Shown: positions 16,298 to 23,289, counted from the stretch's first letter. The stretch: DNA of 25,577 nt from an uncultured Veillonella sp. (GCA_900757715.1 CAAEOZ010000179.1:1-25577); one strand, 5' to 3'. Numbers and translations are program-made. The notes: generated by a model from the sequence alone, not told the origin.

Positions 16298-17678
16298 ATG
16301 GGAAAGTATTTTGGAACAGACGGCTTCCGTGGTGAAGCCGGAATTACTTTAACAGCCGATCACGCCTACAAAGTAGGTCGTTTTCTCGGCTGGTATTATA
16401 ATGCTCTTCGTGAGCGTAACGGAGATAACGAACCCGCCCGTATCGTTATTGGTAAGGATACGCGCCGCAGCTCCTATATGTTATAGTCTGGTGGCTGGTC
16501 TGACGGCTTCTGGCGCAGACGCTTATCTGCTTCATGTCACCACTACTCCTTCCGTGGCTTATATTGCTCGTGTGGATGATTTTGACTGTGGCATTATGAT
16601 CTCTGCCAGTCACAACCCGTATTACGACAACGGCATCAAGTTGATCGACTGCTACGGCGAGAAGATGCCGGAAGAGACACTGCTGTTGGTAGAGGACTAC
16701 ATCGATGGCAAGCTCCATATGTTCGACAAGGACTGGCCAGAACTGCCTTTTGCGCATCGTGAGCATATCGGTTGCACTGTGGACTATGTGGCAGGCCGCA
16801 ACCGTTACATGGGCTACTTGATCTCCTTGGGCATCTATTCCTTCAAGGGAGTCAAGGTTGGTCTGGACTGCGCTAACGGCAGTTCTTGGAACATCGCTAA
16901 GAGTGTTTTCGATGCTCTGGGCGCAGACACCCATGCTATAAACAACAAGCCAAACGGCACGAACATCAACACAAATGCCGGTTCTACGCATATTGAGGGT
17001 CTCCAGAAGTTCGTTGTAGAGAAAGGGTTGGATGTTGGTTTTGCCTATGACGGTGACGCTGACCGCTGTCTGTGTGTGGACGAGAAGGGTAATGTCATTA
17101 CTGGCGACCATATTCTTTATATCTACGGTTGCTACATGAAAGAGCGTGGCAAACTGTTGAATAATACCGTTGTTACTACTGTCATGTCCAACTTTGGTCT
17201 GTACAAGGCATTTGACGAGCAGGGAATTGGTTATGCCAAGACTGCCGTTGGCGACAAGTATGTTTATGAGTACATGGCTAAGAACGGCTGCCGCATTGGT
17301 GGTGAGCAGAGTGGCCATATCATTTTCAGCAAGTACGCCAGTACTGGCGACGGTATCCTGACCAGCCTGAAGATGATGGAAGTCATGCTGGCCAAGAAGA
17401 AGCCGATGAGTGAGTTGGCAGCACCGCTGAAGATCTATCCGCAGGTACTGGAAAATGTCCGTGTGACGGACAAGAATGCAGCACAGAACGACCCGGCTGT
17501 GCAGGAAGCAGTCAACAAAGTTGCTGAAGCACTGGGCGATACTGGTCGTATTCTGGCGCGTGGATCCGGTACTGAGCCGGTCGTACGTGTGATGGTGGAA
17601 GCACCTGACCATGATACCTGCCAGAAGTATGTGGACGAAGTAGTCAATGTGATTTGCGAAAAGGGATATAAGGTTTAA
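16298..17678 (+). pseudogene. glmM: GlmM-type phosphoglucosamine mutase, broken by an apparent 5-bp deletion
   Basis: The N-terminal frame MGKYFGTDGFRG...VIGKDTRRSSYM ends at a TAG at 16484-16486. The rest continues in another frame to 17678 with the active-site serine loop MISASHNPYYDNG, the metal-binding loop AYDGDADRC and the phosphate-binding RGSGTEPVVRVMVEA. GlmM converts glucosamine-6-phosphate to glucosamine-1-phosphate for UDP-GlcNAc, needed for peptidoglycan and glycans. Inserting five bases at the ATGTT/ATAG junction (encoding about Phe-Glu) would restore 461 residues, a usual length. No homopolymer is present there, so this is not a slippage site. Since glmM is usually essential, either another copy exists, the cell reads through, or the deletion is an assembly error. 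Its G/C-rich codons look native to the genome. A PMM/PGM-type activity is the alternative. Confidence 0.85.
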
Positions 17679-17750
17679 CCTTGCGGATTTTATCACAGCG
17701 GAGTAAAATAAAAGTACCAGAAATCAATCTTCAGCCTCTTCAACCCCATC

Positions 17751-18017
17751 TCACCCTATGTACCGTACTTCTACATCATCAAACCCACTCCAGTTCAGTC
17801 TTTGACCACAGTGGTTGCAGAAGAGCTGGTACTCACGCTCCATGGTGGTTCCGCATCGTGGACACTTTGGAAACTCAGCACCCCACCTATACGAGCATAC
17901 AATTTTTACTTTCCAAGGCCATCGGTAAGTAGGGGAGAGCAGAAGCTCATATAGCATCCGTGTGGGCAGTACATCCCACTTCCAGTCATCATCGAACCGA
18001 TCTAATTTATTTTTCAT
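17751..18017 (-). CDS. Small zinc-ribbon protein of unknown function (copy 1)
   Basis: The 88-residue protein starts MKNKLDRFDDDWKWDVLP with a strong GGAGGTG ribosome binding site (complement of 18026-18032). It has an N-terminal helical part with ELLLSPTYR near residues 24-32 and two CxxC knuckles, CPRC (52-55) and CNHC (67-70), followed by LNWSGFDDVEVRYIG. This is a zinc-ribbon arrangement suited to nucleic-acid or protein binding. It points away from ribozyme 1 and converges on glmM. A second, frameshifted copy lies at 21481-21787 in the same position relative to ribozyme 2, so the gene is part of a duplicated unit. I do not recognise the family. Confidence 0.75.
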   Translation of the reverse strand: MKNKLDRFDDDWKWDVLPTRMLYELLLSPTYRWPWKVKIVCSYRWGAEFPKCPRCGTTMEREYQLFCNHCGQRLNWSGFDDVEVRYIG

Positions 18018-18064
18018 GTGTTTTACACCTCCATGTAATATCATAGAGGAAACTACATGAATTG

Positions 18065-18082
18065 TGGGAGCGCGAGTTCCCA
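18065..18082 (+). other. Hairpin just upstream of ribozyme 1
   Basis: TGGGA pairs with TCCCA around an 8-base loop, ending two bases before the predicted cleavage site. Ribozyme 2 also has a hairpin (longer, unrelated in sequence) ending three bases before its cleavage site, which suggests a conserved structural role for the 5' flank. Confidence 0.5.
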
Positions 18083-18084
18083 TT

Positions 18085-18155
18085 GTTGCTCAAAACTTTG
18101 CACACCTCTACGCGGTGAGCAGTAGGCAACGTCATTTGACGGCTAAGATGTGAAG
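18085..18155 (+). ncRNA. HDV-like self-cleaving ribozyme (copy 1)
   Basis: The nested double-pseudoknot fold of the hepatitis delta virus class can be traced. P1 is GTTGCTC (18085-18091) with GAGCAGT (18117-18123), seven pairs starting with a G-U wobble as in HDV. P3 is ACC/GGT (18104-18106, 18114-18116) with a 7-base loop TCTACGC. The joining strand AGGCAA holds the two G for P1.1. P4 is CGTC/GACG (18130-18133, 18138-18141). J4/2 is GCTAAGA with the CNRA motif and catalytic-type C18143. P2 is CTTTGCA (18096-18102) with TGTGAAG (18149-18155). Cleavage is predicted between 18084 and 18085. The core matches the HDV antigenomic pattern (ACC-7nt-GGT, GGCTAAG). It lies 45 bases before a nuclease gene and downstream of glmM. 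HDV-like ribozymes near glmM are known from Faecalibacterium. Confidence 0.88.
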
Positions 18156-18199
18156 AGTGATGTATAAACTATAAAATCGTGCACAGCGAGGAAAGCCTT

Positions 18200-19033
18200 A
18201 TGTCTAAACAAGGAGAAGAATACGAACGCTTTGTTCAAGATGTGTACAAGGTGCTGAATGCAAACGATGGCCTGAGCAATGCTATAGTGCAGCACAATGT
18301 CAAGTTGAAGGGAATTAGTCGAGAACATCAGATTGATGTTTATTGGCAATTTTCATATGGTACAGTAACATACAGAGTGGCGGTTGAATGCAAAGACTAT
18401 AAAAATCCGGTTACGGCAGAAAAGATTGAGGCTTTTCGTTCAACTCTTCTGGATATAGGAAACGACATTCAAGGTATCTTTGCATCAAGAAATGGGTTTC
18501 AAACTGGTGCAATAAATGTGGCTAAGACGTATGGAATTCAATTAATGCAAATCCGTGAACCATTGGAGAGCGATTGGGATGGCTGCATCAAAGACATATA
18601 CATAAAGTACATTTTGCGTAGTATAATCAATGTTCGACCTATATTATATGTGGATTTGGATTGGGCGAATGCTAATGGAGTTACAGCCGAGAACCTCTCA
18701 AGCTTCCATGGAAAATCAGACTGTACTTTTGTAGTTGCAAATAAGGGACAGACGGACGAGCGTAAAGACTCATTAAAGACATTTATAGATAAGTTACCAA
18801 GTAGAGACGAAGGCAAAAATCTAACTCACATAGAGAAGTTTGACAATGCTTTTATCGAGTATGATAATATTAGCATAAAAGTGAGAGCTATAAAATTTGT
18901 ATATGACGTTCATTTTAGTTATGATCAGCAGCACATAGATGCGATGAACTTGGCAAAGGCAGTTGTTAATAATGTGATTACCGGCAGGTCCTTTTTGATT
19001 AACATTAGAAATGATGTAAGTGAACTAAAATGA
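18200..19033 (+). CDS. Mrr-like PD-(D/E)XK restriction endonuclease-type protein
   Basis: The ATG at 18200 (MSKQGEEYERFVQDVY) follows GAGGAAA at 18188-18194. The N-terminal 115 residues fit the Mrr_cat fold: Glu9 in the first helix, Asp46 in HQIDVYW, Glu63-x-Lys65 in AVECKDY, and a later IFASRNGFQTGAINVAKTYGI, where these families have a conserved Gln/Ala helix. Such enzymes cut foreign, often modified, DNA. The remaining 160 residues are of unknown fold and may sense or bind a partner. It is the first gene after ribozyme 1, so its messenger probably begins with the ribozyme and a 5'-OH. Defence role is inferred from fold and context. Confidence 0.75.
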   Translation: MSKQGEEYERFVQDVYKVLNANDGLSNAIVQHNVKLKGISREHQIDVYWQFSYGTVTYRVAVECKDYKNPVTAEKIEAFRSTLLDIGNDIQGIFASRNGFQTGAINVAKTYGIQLMQIREPLESDWDGCIKDIYIKYILRSIINVRPILYVDLDWANANGVTAENLSSFHGKSDCTFVVANKGQTDERKDSLKTFIDKLPSRDEGKNLTHIEKFDNAFIEYDNISIKVRAIKFVYDVHFSYDQQHIDAMNLAKAVVNNVITGRSFLINIRNDVSELK

Positions 19034-19245
19034 TTAAGAAAATACAGCTGCCATGAAGGAAAAGATTCAAGAAAAATATCGGATTATCACCGTATGGCAG
19101 GCGATAGACAAAGAGAGAAGGGCATCCTACAGCTAAAGCAGAGAAACGTCACTAAAACTATGTATGAATAGGAAAATCCAAGGCGGCAGAAGAAGTATAA
19201 AGCGGCGGCGGTATTAAATGAAAAAAGGAAGGGGTTGAGTTTTTT
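19034..19245. other. Spacer with a 27-codon open stretch, possible gene remnant
   Basis: From 19053 an ATG opens a 27-codon frame (MKEKIQEKYRIITVWQAIDK...), without a good ribosome binding site and ending abruptly. It may be a fragment of an older gene; I cannot assign it. AAGGAAGGGG at the 3' side serves the next gene. No terminator is seen. Confidence 0.3.
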
Positions 19246-20538
19246 ATGGATGTTGATCTGAAACGACGTAAAGTTTTTGTCACGTTGTTGGTAAGTGCTT
19301 TAGAAATATGGACATTACTTCAATATAATTTGCTGACTTTATTACGTGATTTTATTTGTCTTATATTTAGAACTGAAACAGATATTCTTGATGCGATTGC
19401 TCTTGTGACTCCAGCAGGGGTATTATATCTCATGAATTGGTATTTTGTGACACCATTGGTAGAAGTAGCATTTGAATTGATTCAGAGTAAAATCGGGGAT
19501 TTTCGACCGATAGATAAACAATATAAAGTGATTGTTCGAAAATTGAATAATTGGCTAGTAAATATGCCATGTCATTGGGGAGCTGTGGATAAGGCAACGG
19601 AAACTCAAAATGCAAATACGTGCGAGGCACTTATCGCCTTATATAAATCTGGAATGTATAAAAATGAGGTGTTCCGGTCCACATTAAGTAAAATAAATCT
19701 TGAGGTCAATGAAAGGGGACTCTGTAGCAAATCGCTTGGAAAAGAAACAGTTGTCTGCACTTCAATGATATTATATTTAATGGGGGAGTTAAAGGGTAAA
19801 GTAGACTATGAGATTTGGCATGATAAGTATGATGCCTTGGCAAGAAGATTGTGGAATTCAAGATGTAAATATGGTTGGGGCGTGTTTATGGAAAAACCGA
19901 GTTTTGAAGATTGCAGTAATGTGAACAGTATTTGGGCATTACGAGCATTGAATCAATATTCAACACGCGATACACGTGAATTCAAGGAATTTATATTGGA
20001 ATTTTACGAGCATTCTAAGTTTGGAAAATTCGGATTCTCACAGCAAGATAGTAGTAGATTGACACCTACAGCTATGGCTATTGTCCTTTATTATGAATTG
20101 GAACCAAACTTAAGAAAAAGAATAATGCAAAGATATAAAGTTGATGAGGCGATTAAATATGTATTCGAACAATTTGTCAATAAAGGTATAGATTATGAGG
20201 TGGAAACACTTATTGGAATTAAAAAGGCAAATATGGGTGTTGCAAAAGCACCGTGGAATCATATTTTGATTGGATATGCGATAGAAGCATTGACATTAGC
20301 ATATAAGTATGGAAATTTGAAGATTTATCAGATGAATAAGTGTGTAAAAAGAATTGAGTTGATACTAAAGAGTAGCTTATATAATGAAACACCTGATGAA
20401 ATGTATTATATTCCAGAGAAAATGGAGAGACATGGTCTTGGAAATTATACATATCCGACAGCATATCTTGTGTGGGGACTAAATTGCTTTTTAAATGAAA
20501 GGAGAAAATCTAATGAGATATTTAAATGGCGCAGATAA
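19246..20538 (+). CDS. Membrane-anchored alpha/alpha-toroid (prenyltransferase/squalene-cyclase-like repeat) protein
   Basis: The 430-residue protein has two hydrophobic segments at about residues 10-40 and 47-79, then a helical cytoplasmic or external domain with loosely repeated units: NANTCEALIALYKSGMYK, VVCTSMILYLMGELK, NVNSIWALRALNQYS, LTPTAMAIVLYYEL, WNHILIGYAIEALTLAYKYG and YTYPTAYLVWGLNCFL. This spacing of about 50 residues with aromatic-Ala-Leu helices is typical of the toroid fold shared by terpenoid cyclases, prenyltransferases and lanthionine cyclases. I do not see a DxDD cyclase motif, so it may be a binding scaffold. It overlaps the following Nudix-like gene by 26 bases, which indicates a functional pair. 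ATG 19246 is the only suitable start. Confidence 0.6.
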   Translation: MDVDLKRRKVFVTLLVSALEIWTLLQYNLLTLLRDFICLIFRTETDILDAIALVTPAGVLYLMNWYFVTPLVEVAFELIQSKIGDFRPIDKQYKVIVRKLNNWLVNMPCHWGAVDKATETQNANTCEALIALYKSGMYKNEVFRSTLSKINLEVNERGLCSKSLGKETVVCTSMILYLMGELKGKVDYEIWHDKYDALARRLWNSRCKYGWGVFMEKPSFEDCSNVNSIWALRALNQYSTRDTREFKEFILEFYEHSKFGKFGFSQQDSSRLTPTAMAIVLYYELEPNLRKRIMQRYKVDEAIKYVFEQFVNKGIDYEVETLIGIKKANMGVAKAPWNHILIGYAIEALTLAYKYGNLKIYQMNKCVKRIELILKSSLYNETPDEMYYIPEKMERHGLGNYTYPTAYLVWGLNCFLNERRKSNEIFKWRR

Positions 20539-21475
20539 ATTAAAGTCATTAACTCGAATTGAGTCATTTGAGGAAAGCCAAAGATATAAAGAAGATGTCT
20601 TCCTTTTGCCACAAACAGTCCGGTATGAATTTTCAGAAGATAATTTATTTGATTTAAAAGGCATATCAGAAAAATGGGACAAAAAGAGGATTGATTTAAT
20701 TCGAGTAATTCAAGTATCTGATGCGCTTAATATCAAATATCAGTGTACTAATGTACTTACTCCGTTGGCATATGCGGAGAGCAGAAAAGACATCCTATGG
20801 CATCTAAATACACAAGGGGTTTTTGTGTCAAAGATAGTGCATGGTGAAATTCTACAGTGGATAAAAAGCGAAAGCAGAAAAAAAATATACGGAAAGCATG
20901 AATTTGACAGATTTTGGCTTCCATTTAATGAATCGATAGAGCAGTTACAAATGGGTGATGTTATTTGTGTGTTCAACAGGCGAGTTGCTGGTTGGGACGG
21001 ATCTATGGATCGACCTGTTATTGAACTTTTGGGTGCAGGGGGACATTTGCCGGTTGTTTTTGATAAGGATCTTAATGATTTTAGAATGCTTTCTGTAATT
21101 GAAAATATGCAGAAGGAGGCTTCTGAGGAACTAGGAATTGAGCTATGTGAAAGCAACATAGCGGTTTTTGGAGGATATACTAATTTAATTACGCATGAAT
21201 TGGTTGCGTTAACGGGTGTTAAAGTTCCAGACATTTTAATTCCAAAGATACAAGAATACGCAATACAAAATTTAGACGGCGATACAATGGGGATATATTT
21301 AGGACTCTTTGATGATGTAATTAATTACTACAGAAAGAATCCGGATCCGTTTGCAGGGGGGAGAAAAGCAGCATCTTGTAATTTCCCAAACCAAATAGCG
21401 CTGATGAAAAAGGTTAGCACATATTTAAAAGAGATGCAAAAAACGTATAAAGCGGACTTATTCTCTAATCTGTGA
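20513..21475 (+). CDS. Nudix-like hydrolase domain protein
   Basis: ATG 20513 (MRYLNGADKLKSL) is chosen because AAAGGAG precedes it at good distance; an ATG at 20495 lacks one. The 320-residue product has an N-terminal region of unknown fold (to about residue 160), then VIELLGAGGHLP and, after an insertion, MQKEASEELGIEL near residues 200-211. This fits the Nudix box (G-x5-E-x7-REUxEExGU) with Lys replacing the first Arg. It then continues AVFGGYTNLITHELVAL. Nudix enzymes cleave nucleoside diphosphates linked to another group. The overlap with the toroid gene suggests joint action. A G6 run at 21356-21361 is in frame (Ala-Gly-Gly-Arg). Confidence 0.65.
   Translation: MRYLNGADKLKSLTRIESFEESQRYKEDVFLLPQTVRYEFSEDNLFDLKGISEKWDKKRIDLIRVIQVSDALNIKYQCTNVLTPLAYAESRKDILWHLNTQGVFVSKIVHGEILQWIKSESRKKIYGKHEFDRFWLPFNESIEQLQMGDVICVFNRRVAGWDGSMDRPVIELLGAGGHLPVVFDKDLNDFRMLSVIENMQKEASEELGIELCESNIAVFGGYTNLITHELVALTGVKVPDILIPKIQEYAIQNLDGDTMGIYLGLFDDVINYYRKNPDPFAGGRKAASCNFPNQIALMKKVSTYLKEMQKTYKADLFSNL
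21356..21361 (+). repeat. Poly-G run, 6 bases, in-frame in Nudix-like gene
   Basis: Six G in the context TTGCA-G6-AGAAAA. The flanks differ from the TCG-type tracts of the polysaccharide genes, so it may be unrelated to them. Confidence 0.8.
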
Positions 21476-21480
21476 TATAC

Positions 21481-21787
21481 TCAGGGCAGATAAGCCTTGT
21501 TCACACCGTCCCACCCTATGTATACCTCTTTGGCATCCTCAAATTTACTCCAGTCCAACTGTTGGACGCAGCGGTCACAGAAGCGTTGATACTCACGCAC
21601 CATTGTGATCTTGCACTGTGGGCAGAGAGGATAAGAGCACTGATTGTATTTCGGTAACTGGCATTGGAATGCGGTAGGTAGGCGACAAAAGCAAATCAAG
21701 GATGACTTCAGATACCTTTCGGCGGGCTGTCTTATCCATAGTATCCCATTCGTCATCTGTATACTCGAAACCAGCAATATATTTCAT
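21481..21787 (-). pseudogene. Small zinc-ribbon protein, frameshifted (copy 2)
   Basis: The start MKYIAGFEYTDDEWDTMDK at 21787 has the same GGAGGTG site (complement of 21796-21802) as copy 1 and shares LLLSPTYR. The frame then leaves the family sequence and ends at 21593. The C-terminal half, with both knuckles (CPQC and CDRC) and LDWSKFEDAKEVYIG, continues in another frame to 21481. Forty-nine bases separate the SPTY and CPQC codons, one more than a multiple of three, so a +1 or -2 change occurred in the linker. No homopolymer is present. Either a decayed copy or an error; the intact paralogue is at 17751-18017. Confidence 0.7.
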
Positions 21788-21829
21788 GTGATTTACACCT
21801 CCAAGGACACAATAGAAGGAAATCACATG
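21785..21829 (-). promoter_or_regulatory. Inverted repeat enclosing start codon and SD of zinc-ribbon gene copy 2
   Basis: CATGTGATTT (21785-21794) and AAATCACATG (21820-21829) are a perfect 10-base inverted repeat. In the minus-strand messenger the 3' arm contains the gene's ATG, and the GGAGGTG site lies in the loop, so folding would limit initiation. Copy 1 keeps a weaker form (CATGT at 18015-18019, ACATG at 18055-18059). It could instead be a protein-binding operator. Confidence 0.5.
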
Positions 21830-21841
21830 AGGGAAAAATAA

Positions 21842-21887
21842 GGCTGTGGGAAGATTTTCACAAGACTTGGAGAAGATTCTCACAGCC
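21842..21887 (+). other. Long hairpin upstream of ribozyme 2
   Basis: GGCTGTGGGAA (21842-21852) pairs with TTCTCACAGCC (21877-21887) over 11 positions including one G-U, with further pairing inside (TTTTC with GAGAA). It ends three bases before the predicted cleavage site. No T-run follows, so it is not a standard terminator. Confidence 0.65.
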
Positions 21888-21890
21888 TAC

Positions 21891-21961
21891 GCTGCTCGAA
21901 ACTTTGCACACCTCTTCGTGGTGAGCGGCAGGCAACACAGTAATGTGGCTAAGAGGCAAAG
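21891..21961 (+). ncRNA. HDV-like self-cleaving ribozyme (copy 2)
   Basis: It has the same 71-nt layout as copy 1. P1 is GCTGCTC (21891-21897) with GAGCGGC (21923-21929). P3 is ACC/GGT (21910-21912, 21920-21922) with a 7-base loop TCTTCGT. The joining strand is AGGCAA. P4 is CACA/TGTG (21936-21939, 21944-21947) capped by a GTAA (GNRA) loop. J4/2 is GCTAAGA with catalytic-type C21949. P2 is CTTTGC (21902-21907) with GCAAAG (21956-21961). Relative to copy 1, P4 differs in both strands yet still pairs. The P2 wobbles become Watson-Crick pairs, and P1 changes keep pairing: strong covariation. The 3' end lies five bases before the GGAGGAGG ribosome binding site of the next gene, so ribozyme folding could influence its translation. 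Cleavage is predicted between 21890 and 21891. Confidence 0.9.
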
Positions 21962-21980
21962 TATATGGAGGAGGATAGTT

Positions 21981-22544
21981 ATGGAGTACAATGAGTTGGT
22001 AAGGCTTTGGGAATATGCGTTCCAGATGCTCTATGAAAAAGATATCGCCTTATTCGAAACTGATGTGCAGGAAAGATCAATTGCGGGCAGGTTGGCTATA
22101 TATTTACAACACAAATATGACGGCGGATTTAAAAAAGATGCCTGCGTTGACTTGGAATATAATAGAGAAGGAAATGATATTAAGCGTCCACACCCAGAAG
22201 ATGTAAATGGATGGATTGCGCCGGATATTCTGCTACATGTCAGGAAAACGAAAAATAATATTTTCTATTGCGAAGTGAAAAAGAAATCTACGAAAGCTAA
22301 TGAGGATTCAAACCGTGTGAAAAACGCGATAAGAGAGCGCAAATATCAATACGGATTGAATTTATATGACATACGAAAGAATGGAGCAAGATTATCGGTA
22401 TTTGATGAATATGATGGGACTATTCGGCAGGTAGAATATGTTTACGATAAATATAGTAAAGCACTGAATAAAACCAGCATAACCCAATATTGGGTGAAAA
22501 GCAATGAAAAGTGGATTCCAGTCATGAATGAAAAAGGGTTATAA
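21981..22544 (+). CDS. PD-(D/E)XK nuclease-like protein
   Basis: ATG 21981 (MEYNELVRLWEYAF) is fixed by GGAGGAGG at 21967-21974; a longer frame from 21846 would run through the ribozyme and is rejected. The 187-residue product has ERSIAGRLAIYLQ (Glu31), VDLEYNREGNDIK, then APDILLHVR (Asp82) and FYCEVKKKS (Glu98-x-Lys100), the order of catalytic residues in PD-(D/E)XK nucleases. It resembles a widespread family of uncharacterised bacterial proteins with the same E, PD, ExK arrangement. Its messenger would begin with ribozyme 2. A defence or DNA-processing role is inferred from fold and context. Confidence 0.72.
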   Translation: MEYNELVRLWEYAFQMLYEKDIALFETDVQERSIAGRLAIYLQHKYDGGFKKDACVDLEYNREGNDIKRPHPEDVNGWIAPDILLHVRKTKNNIFYCEVKKKSTKANEDSNRVKNAIRERKYQYGLNLYDIRKNGARLSVFDEYDGTIRQVEYVYDKYSKALNKTSITQYWVKSNEKWIPVMNEKGL

Positions 22545-22571
22545 AATTAAAATAACGGAGAAGTAACCGTA

Positions 22572-23210
22572 ATGTTGACATTTCAAGATTTAGTGAGTCA
22601 ATACTGGAAATATTACTTGGCATTGGAAAACAGATTCCTAGAAACAGAACGCTATGTAGAATTTGACTTGAGTAATGGAATGGTATACTCAATGGAGTAT
22701 ATGATGCTCTTTCAGACAATTTGCAGTGAAATTGATGTGGTTGGAAAAGCTTATGCCGGTATCTGTGAGCCATCATTCAAAGCTGATAAACGTACAGGTT
22801 TAAATGAATGGTGGTTCTATGTGACAAAAAACAATCCGAAGCTTGTTGAAGAATCTATTGTATTTAGGAATAAGATTAAACTTCAGCCGTGGAAGAATTA
22901 CCGCATTAGGATCAATCCCGATAAAAAAGCGAAAAGATTCATCTTGGAAGAAAACGCAGGGACTCCGGCTTGGTGGAATGCGTATAATGGTGCTAAACAT
23001 GATCGAGCTGGGAATAATGGAGATAATTATAAAAATGCTAGCCTTCAAAATGTTCTAACTGCTCTTTCAGGACTTTACTCATTGGAAGCTTCGTTGCTTG
23101 AAAACACTTTTGACCCTAGTAATGATGAAACGCTTCCAATGCGGCTCGAAAGTAGGCTTTTTGACAAGAAGCTGAAGTATTATACCAATTATGTTTCTTG
23201 TACGGATTAA
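22572..23210 (+). CDS. Hypothetical protein, possible HEPN-like helical domain
   Basis: The 212-residue protein follows the nuclease-like gene by 27 bases and is probably co-transcribed. It is mostly helical at the N-terminus (VSQYWKYYLALENRFLETERYV, then YMMLFQTICSEIDVVGKAYAG). Around residues 132-145 it has WWNAYNGAKHDRAGN, an N-x3-H-x-R segment reminiscent of HEPN-type proteins, and LQNVLTALSGLYSLEASLLE follows. HEPN proteins often act as RNases in abortive infection, but the match here is by eye and weak. ATG 22572 has CGGAG about 13 bases upstream. No signal peptide or membrane segment is seen. Confidence 0.5.
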   Translation: MLTFQDLVSQYWKYYLALENRFLETERYVEFDLSNGMVYSMEYMMLFQTICSEIDVVGKAYAGICEPSFKADKRTGLNEWWFYVTKNNPKLVEESIVFRNKIKLQPWKNYRIRINPDKKAKRFILEENAGTPAWWNAYNGAKHDRAGNNGDNYKNASLQNVLTALSGLYSLEASLLENTFDPSNDETLPMRLESRLFDKKLKYYTNYVSCTD

Positions 23211-23289
23211 TCGGTTTGTTCCAAAACAGAAAAAAGATAGTGAAATAAACTCAATAGTAGAAAATTGAAATAGAAAGAGGTAGCCCAAA

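Larger units (their letters stand above)
17751..18155. repeat. Duplicated zinc-ribbon/ribozyme module, copy 1
   Basis: This segment is related along its length to 21481-21961. It contains the minus-strand zinc-ribbon gene, its CATGTG...ACACCTCC start region, a hairpin and an HDV-like ribozyme in the same order and orientation. The copies are diverged rather than identical. Confidence 0.75.
21481..21961. repeat. Duplicated zinc-ribbon/ribozyme module, copy 2
   Basis: Related to 17751-18155 with the same gene order. Shared blocks include the gene's 3' end (CACCCTATGTA), ATTTCATGTG/ACACCTCCA at its start, and CTTTGCACACCTCT and GGCTAAGA in the ribozyme. Confidence 0.75.

Noticed and set aside
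16446..17696. 416-codon open frame on the minus strand opposite glmM
   Set aside because: It mirrors a G/C-rich plus-strand gene, has no ribosome binding site and no recognisable motif; an antisense shadow.
21846..21980. N-terminal extension of the 21981 nuclease-like frame
   Set aside because: It would translate through the hairpin and ribozyme; the strong SD at 21967-21974 fixes the start at 21981.
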